Under the pieces are notes generated by a model. That model saw nothing but the letters and a program-made list of their open reading frames with translations. It searched no databases and was not told the DNA's origin. From Methylobacterium sp. J-070 (GTDB taxonomy: Bacteria; Pseudomonadota; Alphaproteobacteria; Rhizobiales; Beijerinckiaceae): 64,000 bases of DNA. Below, piece after piece: positions 61,961-64,000 of the stretch. The DNA lies in the NCBI RefSeq assembly GCF_022829385.1, contig NZ_JAKSXX010000245.1:1-64000 (forward strand). Direction: 5' to 3'. Within the stretch, counting starts at the first letter, position 1. The number at the start of each line of letters is the position of its first letter. Made by a program: the position numbers and the translations under genes.

Positions 61961-62445
61961 GCGCGCTCAGACCGTCAGGCGCGTGATCCAATTCGAATTT
62001 CAATTGCTTTAGCCGGCAGGGCGGTTCGACCGATCGTCCGGCTGGCCGGCGCATCGGGGCTGACAGCCGGGACGACCCGGACAGCGACCGGATCGCAATC
62101 CGCATCGGGCGGCCGCGACTGACCGGCAAGGGCGGCCGCTCGGTGCCAAGCGAAATCGCGTAGAAGCCGGATCCGGCGTCCGCGCAAAGAATTCGTCGGT
62201 GTGGCCTTCTCCATCGTAACGTCCGCCGGGTCGTGACCCTCGGCGACGGCATAGCGCCAGGCGCAGCAGCGTTGCCATCCATCGAAGGCTTGGGCCGGAG
62301 ACATCCGCCGCGGCCCCGAAAACGCCTCTGCCGACCGGCAATTCGCCGCCTGGGCAAGACGGCGATCAGCACCTGTTAAATGTTCCTCGGCAATCGTAGG
62401 CGTCGCGGCCAAGAAATGTTTCTATTGGGCTGCTCCGAGGGCGCC

Positions 62446-64000
62446 GTGTCTCTACAATCTGTCTCCATTCGGACGAAAATGGTCGTCGCCTTCACGGTCC
62501 TGACGGTCTTCGTGGTCGGGCTGGGCGTCCTAGGGCTGATGAGCACACGCACGCTGCGGGCGCAGTCGGTCGAGGTCGAAACGAACTGGCTGCCCAGCAT
62601 CAGGACCCTCGGGGAGATCGATACGCTCACGTCGCGCAGCAGCGGCCTGCTCCTGCGGCACACGCAAGCCACCGACCCGAAACTCCTGGCGACCATCGAG
62701 AAGGATATGGAGCGCTTCGACGGCAAGCGCGTCGACCGGATCGCCACGTACCGGACGCTCATCAGTTCGGCCGAGGAGCGCGCGCTGTTCGACACGTTCA
62801 TCCGCGAGTCCGACGTGTTCCGGACCATCCGCGACGCCGTGGTCGAACTCTCGCGCGGCGGGCAGAAGGCCGAGGCCTATCAGCTCTACGAGACGAAGGG
62901 CCTGATCCCGCGGCGGGCCGCCTCCACGGCACTCGAATCGCTCATCGCGATGAACAACGACGGCGCCGCAAAGGCCGAGGCGAACAGCGCAGCCGTCTAC
63001 GAGCAGACCCGCACGGTGATCTTCGTCGCCATCGGGCTGGCGCTGGCCCTGTCGGTCCTGTCGGGCGTGGTCATCGTCCTGGGCGTGACCCGCGGCATCG
63101 CCTCTGTGGTGAAGCCCATGCAGGCGCTGATCGCGGGCGACCTCACGGTGGAGATCCCGCACCAGAACGCGAAGACCGAGATCGGCGCGATCGCCTCGGC
63201 CGTGCAGGTATTCAAGCAGGGCCTGGTCCAGATGAAGGCCCTGGAGGCGGAGACCGCGCAGGCCCGGCTTGCGGCGGAGGAGCAGCGGCGGGTCGGCATG
63301 CGCACGATGGCGGACGGGTTCGAGGCCGCGGTCGGCGGCATCGTCGGCCAGGTCTCGTCGGCCGCCACCGAACTGCAGGCGACGGCCGGCGCGATGTCGG
63401 CCCTGGCCGGCCAGACCTCGGCCCAGTCGGGCACGGTCGCGGCCGCCGCCGAGGAGGCGGCCAGCAACGTCAACACCGTGGCGGCCGCCGCCGAGCAGCT
63501 CGGCGCCTCCGTCCAGGAGATCGGACGGCAGGTGCAGGGCTCGACCGAACTCGCCCAGGCCGCCGTGGCCGAGGCCGACCGGACCGGTGCGCTCGTCCAG
63601 GAACTCAGCGCCGCCGTGGCGCGGATCGGCGACGTCGCCGGCCTGATCGCCGCCATCGCCGGCCAGACCAACCTGCTGGCGCTCAACGCCACCATCGAGG
63701 CCGCCCGCGCCGGCGCGGCCGGCAAGGGCTTCGCCGTGGTCGCCTCCGAGGTCAAGGCGCTGGCCGAGCAGACCGCCCGGGCGACCGCGGAGATCTCGGG
63801 CCAGATCGCCCGGGTCCAGGGGGTCACCGGCCAGGCGGTGGGCGCCGTCGGCACGATCACCGCGCGCATCCGCGAGATCGACGCGGTGGCCGCCTCGATC
63901 GCCGCCGCCGTCGAGGAGCAGGGCGCGGCCACCCAGGAGATCGTGCGCAACGTCGGCCAGGCCGCGCAGGGCACCGGGGCGGTGACCGGCACGATCGCCG
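62446..64000 (+). CDS. Methyl-accepting chemotaxis protein (partial, runs off the window)
   Basis: 518 codons are visible and the frame is open at the end. GTG 62446 has GAGG 5 bases upstream and starts [17 protein letters not shown] 62416 is an in-frame alternative without a ribosome site. A first membrane segment (~12-33) is followed by a four-helix-bundle periplasmic domain (4HB_MCP type), a second membrane segment near residues 190-212, a shortened HAMP region, and the signalling domain with the CheA-tip sequence [21 protein letters not shown] at ~402-422, of which the core is [20 protein letters not shown]. Methylation helices flank it. No che genes are adjacent. Confidence 0.9.
   Translation, partial: MSLQSVSIRTKMVVAFTVLTVFVVGLGVLGLMSTRTLRAQSVEVETNWLPSIRTLGEIDTLTSRSSGLLLRHTQATDPKLLATIEKDMERFDGKRVDRIATYRTLISSAEERALFDTFIRESDVFRTIRDAVVELSRGGQKAEAYQLYETKGLIPRRAASTALESLIAMNNDGAAKAEANSAAVYEQTRTVIFVAIGLALALSVLSGVVIVLGVTRGIASVVKPMQALIAGDLTVEIPHQNAKTEIGAIASAVQVFKQGLVQMKALEAETAQARLAAEEQRRVGMRTMADGFEAAVGGIVGQVSSAATELQATAGAMSALAGQTSAQSGTVAAAAEEAASNVNTVAAAAEQLGASVQEIGRQVQGSTELAQAAVAEADRTGALVQELSAAVARIGDVAGLIAAIAGQTNLLALNATIEAARAGAAGKGFAVVASEVKALAEQTARATAEISGQIARVQGVTGQAVGAVGTITARIREIDAVAASIAAAVEEQGAATQEIVRNVGQAAQGTGAVTGTIA

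Larger units (their letters stand above)
61621..62445. other. 825-base intergenic region before the MCP gene
   Basis: The region holds a hairpin (61650-61670), a REP-like double hairpin (61857-61960) and an AT-rich patch (~61990-62010). A minus-strand frame over ~61975-62412 has an unsupported TTG start and no known motif, so I do not call it. Nothing else is recognised. Confidence 0.5.

Noticed and set aside
61975-62412. 145-codon minus-strand frame in the intergenic region before the last MCP
   Set aside because: TTG start without ribosome site, no recognisable motif and irregular third-position use; not enough for a gene call.
1-64000. Possibility that the MCP pieces at both ends are one gene on a 64-kb circle
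   Set aside because: The frames do join, but the joined tail would lack about three residues usual in this family, and the window holds chromosomal housekeeping genes; two paralogous MCPs are the simpler reading.

Overview
The window is a continuous piece of GC-rich chromosome with G or C in most third codon positions, dense gene packing and ATGA/GTGA stop-start overlaps. The gene set (GapR, DUF1236, HemW, HrcA beside rph, hom-glpX, EcfG-type stress promoters, MCPs of the type ending in a conserved 'AEETGAAA' tail) points to an alphaproteobacterium of the Hyphomicrobiales, most probably Methylobacterium or a close relative. I see no rRNA, tRNA, CRISPR array, transposase or phage gene.

The left half (1-38 kb) is mostly housekeeping: the tail of an MCP, purC, gapR, an exported hydrolase, an MHS transporter, a stress-promoter DUF1236 protein, hrcA / rph-rdgB-hemW, a lipoprotein, rsmI with a frameshifted yraN, a single-domain response regulator, two L,D-transpeptidases, an extensin-like protein, a Dcp peptidase, a HerA-like ATPase, ilvD with an ExoR-like Sel1 protein, a GST, xthA, a ceramidase-like membrane protein and hom-glpX. 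Inside it lie two small catabolic sets: poxB-lutABC (lactate to pyruvate to acetate) and eutBC (ethanolamine deamination) next to a transglutaminase-like protein.

The right half (38-62 kb) is an accessory catabolic region. It starts with a NarK nitrate transporter behind a good sigma-54 promoter. Then come an organic-anion MFS transporter with a class III CoA-transferase and a crotonase-fold protein that lacks both catalytic glutamates; a TRAP transporter divergent from a GntR regulator; a second GntR next to a FAD/Fe-S 2-hydroxyacid dehydrogenase and a sugar-acid (arabonate-type) dehydratase; and last a divergent cluster around a near-perfect palindromic operator. In that cluster SDR and GntR genes face an ABC uptake operon in which LivM, LivG and LivF are one polypeptide, followed by a 3-hydroxyacyl-CoA-dehydrogenase-like protein and a beta-keto acid cleavage enzyme. 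The last two resemble the carnitine dehydrogenase / dehydrocarnitine cleavage pair, so the cluster looks like a transport-and-cleavage pathway for a 3-hydroxy acid whose identity is unknown.

Regulatory signals that can be read directly include two GGAAC-N16/17-CGTT promoters (general stress response), one sigma-54 promoter, an operator palindrome, several intrinsic-terminator hairpins and one REP-like double hairpin. The window ends inside a second MCP gene.
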